From the NCBI RefSeq assembly GCF_002775205.1, contig NC_036450.1, positions 12,605,479 to 12,669,478 on the forward strand: 64,000 nt of DNA. Direction: 5' to 3'. How positions within the stretch are numbered: position 1 is the first letter of the stretch; every line of letters begins with the position of its first letter. The position numbers and the translations under genes were made by a program. The notes beneath the pieces are model-generated. The model made no database searches and was not told where the DNA came from. It was given only the letters and a program-made list of their open reading frames with translations. Shown here one piece after another: positions 63,882-64,000 of this stretch. The DNA is from Xiphophorus maculatus. Lineage: Eukaryota; Chordata; Actinopteri; Cyprinodontiformes; Poeciliidae.

Positions 63882-64000
63882 CTGCAACAGGACAAGGAAA
63901 TACATAAACTTTTGCAAAACAAGCTTATATATTTTAGCTCTAAGTTAGTGTTCTATACACTGAGCAGCACAGAACACCAGGAGTAGTATACAGGTTAGCC

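Noticed and set aside
1-64000. CRISPR arrays, tRNA/rRNA genes, bacterial operons, retroviral or LTR elements
   Set aside because: None seen; the window is eukaryotic and its mobile DNA is DNA-transposon, LINE and SINE debris.

Overview
The window is vertebrate genomic DNA, almost certainly from a ray-finned (teleost) fish. It has AT-rich introns, GT-AG splicing and spliced homologues of vertebrate genes. It also holds fish-type DNA-transposon, MITE and SINE debris and a short teleost-style LEAP-2 gene. I rebuilt gene models by hand, joining exons on splice signals, frame continuity and resemblance to family sequences I know. No operons, CRISPR arrays, tRNA or rRNA genes were found, and I recognised no retroviral or LTR element.

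Layout, left to right. (1) 296-9962, plus: scarb2 (LIMP-2), 11 exons, complete, 481 aa. (2) 11770-12406, plus: a three-exon LEAP-2 peptide gene, 75-aa precursor. (3) 18258-25040, plus: rusc2, nine coding exons, 1168 aa, with a RUN domain but apparently no C-terminal SH3 domain. (4) 26252-31740, minus: cimip2b (fam166b), six exons, 262 aa. It meets rusc2 tail to tail, with opposed poly(A) signals 30 bases apart. (5) 33901-37630, plus: an unrecognised serine-rich, basic-tailed protein of 398 aa in six exons. (6) 39765-40541, minus: rnf208, a RING E3 ligase in one coding exon. (7) 42.4-42.95 kb: a CpG-richer first-exon-like block with strong plus-strand donors. (8) About 43-56 kb: a gene-poor tract with possible conserved noncoding blocks, hairpin clusters and an intact-looking hAT MITE. 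(9) 56386-63881, minus: slc5a1 (SGLT1). The last 14 exons (615 aa) are present; the first coding exon lies beyond the right edge.

The rusc2/cimip2b neighbourhood matches the human 9p13 pair RUSC2-FAM166B, which supports both names. The genes do not form one pathway: lysosomal enzyme trafficking, an antimicrobial/ghrelin-receptor peptide, vesicle transport, ciliary doublet structure, ubiquitin ligation and intestinal sugar uptake simply sit side by side.

The most unusual signals are chains of exactly abutting or overlapping perfect inverted repeats (10.27-10.36, 45.03-45.12 and 46.08-46.19 kb, with simpler cases elsewhere), the missing RUSC2 SH3 domain, the LEAP-2 paralogue with a short mature peptide, the unnamed 398-aa gene, and a hAT MITE with a perfect 8-bp target duplication and a second element apparently nested inside it.
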